DNA from: Planctomycetes bacterium UBA1135
GTDB taxonomy: Bacteria > Planctomycetota > UBA1135
Direction of reading: 5' to 3'
NCBI GenBank assembly: GCA_002311925.1
Contig: DCAK01000019.1
Coordinates: 1 to 6,933, forward strand
DNA length: 6,933 nt
The position numbers and the translations under genes were made by a program. Below, one piece after another: positions 6,779 through 6,933 of the stretch; positions within the stretch are counted from its first letter, which is position 1; each line of letters opens with the position of its first letter. The notes under the pieces were generated by a model, which saw only the letters and a program-made list of their open reading frames with translations, was not told where the DNA came from and did no database searches.

Positions 6779-6787
6779 TTCTTTCCG
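6759..6787 (-). promoter_or_regulatory. candidate promoter for the purM operon
   Basis: Read on the minus strand, TAGAAT (6764-6759) matches the sigma-70 -10 consensus TATAAT at five of six positions. A weak -35, CGGAAA (6787-6782, three of six), is exactly 17 bp upstream. Initiation about 7 bases after the -10 would leave only around 4-5 bases before the purM ATG at 6748, a near-leaderless mRNA. That fits the absence of a Shine-Dalgarno there. Sequence match only; a real promoter elsewhere, for instance inside dxr, cannot be excluded. Confidence 0.35.
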
Positions 6788-6789
6788 CC

Positions 6790-6933
6790 ATGCAGAAGAA
6801 GCGCAAGCTCGTCATCCTCGGGGCGACCGGAACCGTCGGAGCCAAGGCTCTCTCCATCCTCGAGGAAGCCAACCTCGACATTGAAGTCGTGGCCGCTTCC
6901 GCCCATACCCGAATGGAGGACTTGAGATCCCTC
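6790..6933 (+). CDS. dxr: 1-deoxy-D-xylulose 5-phosphate reductoisomerase, N-terminal fragment
   Basis: The window ends after 48 codons of an open frame that starts with ATG at 6790. The N-terminus is basic (K-K-R-K), then L-V-I-L-G-A-T-G-T-V-G at residues 7-17, a dinucleotide-binding glycine motif equivalent to the G-S-T-G-S-I-G of Dxr. It continues with A-L-S-I-L and, at 32-37, E-V-V-A-A-S followed by a helix start, the Dxr order in which F-E-V-V-A-L-A-A leads into a helix. Dxr converts DXP to MEP with NADPH in the cytoplasmic MEP isoprenoid pathway. An aspartate-semialdehyde dehydrogenase or another Rossmann reductase shares the G-A-T-G motif, but the spacing and the E-V-V-A-A strand favour Dxr. 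The catalytic domain lies outside the window. No Shine-Dalgarno is visible; the gene is divergent from purM. Confidence 0.75.
   Translation, partial: MQKKRKLVILGATGTVGAKALSILEEANLDIEVVAASAHTRMEDLRSL

Overview
The window is GC-rich and almost fully coding. It most resembles a member of the Planctomycetota or a similar large-genome, GC-rich bacterium. This is inferred from three things: a HEAT-repeat protein with a tryptophan-rich W-E-F-W-W-E-F-N motif behind a long Pro/Thr/Ser linker, an operon rich in proteins with export signals, and start sites without convincing Shine-Dalgarno sequences. I cannot name a species, and the phylum call is tentative. No rRNA, tRNA, CRISPR array, insertion sequence or phage gene is visible.

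Layout. (1) 1-1949, plus strand: the C-terminal 648 residues of a HEAT-repeat protein whose start lies outside the window. Its N-terminal visible part is a low-complexity X-Thr-Pro tract. (2) 6748-1946, minus strand: five tightly packed genes that look like one transcription unit. In order of transcription they are purM (purine biosynthesis), a small protein with an N-terminal hydrophobic segment, a secreted alpha/beta-hydrolase-like protein that seems to lack its nucleophilic serine, a membrane-anchored spermidine-synthase-like protein, and a small TPR-like protein with hydrophobic segments at both ends. Junctions are 13 bp overlap, 10 bp gap, 8 bp overlap and 4 bp overlap (ATGA). (3) 6790-6933, plus strand: the first 48 codons of a probable dxr (DXP reductoisomerase, MEP isoprenoid pathway), divergent from purM.

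The only intergenic space of note is the 41 bp between purM and dxr. It carries back-to-back promoter-like sequences whose predicted transcription starts lie only a few bases from each start codon, so both transcripts may be leaderless or nearly so. At the other end, the HEAT gene and the last operon gene converge and share the palindrome CTAG, which supplies both stop codons.

Pathway logic. PurM and Dxr are housekeeping enzymes. The four genes behind purM have no obvious link to purine synthesis. They look like a small cell-envelope cassette whose role cannot be read from sequence. The least explained parts are this cassette, especially the apparent pseudo-hydrolase and the membrane-fused aminopropyltransferase-like protein, and the HEAT protein with its conserved-looking end motifs.
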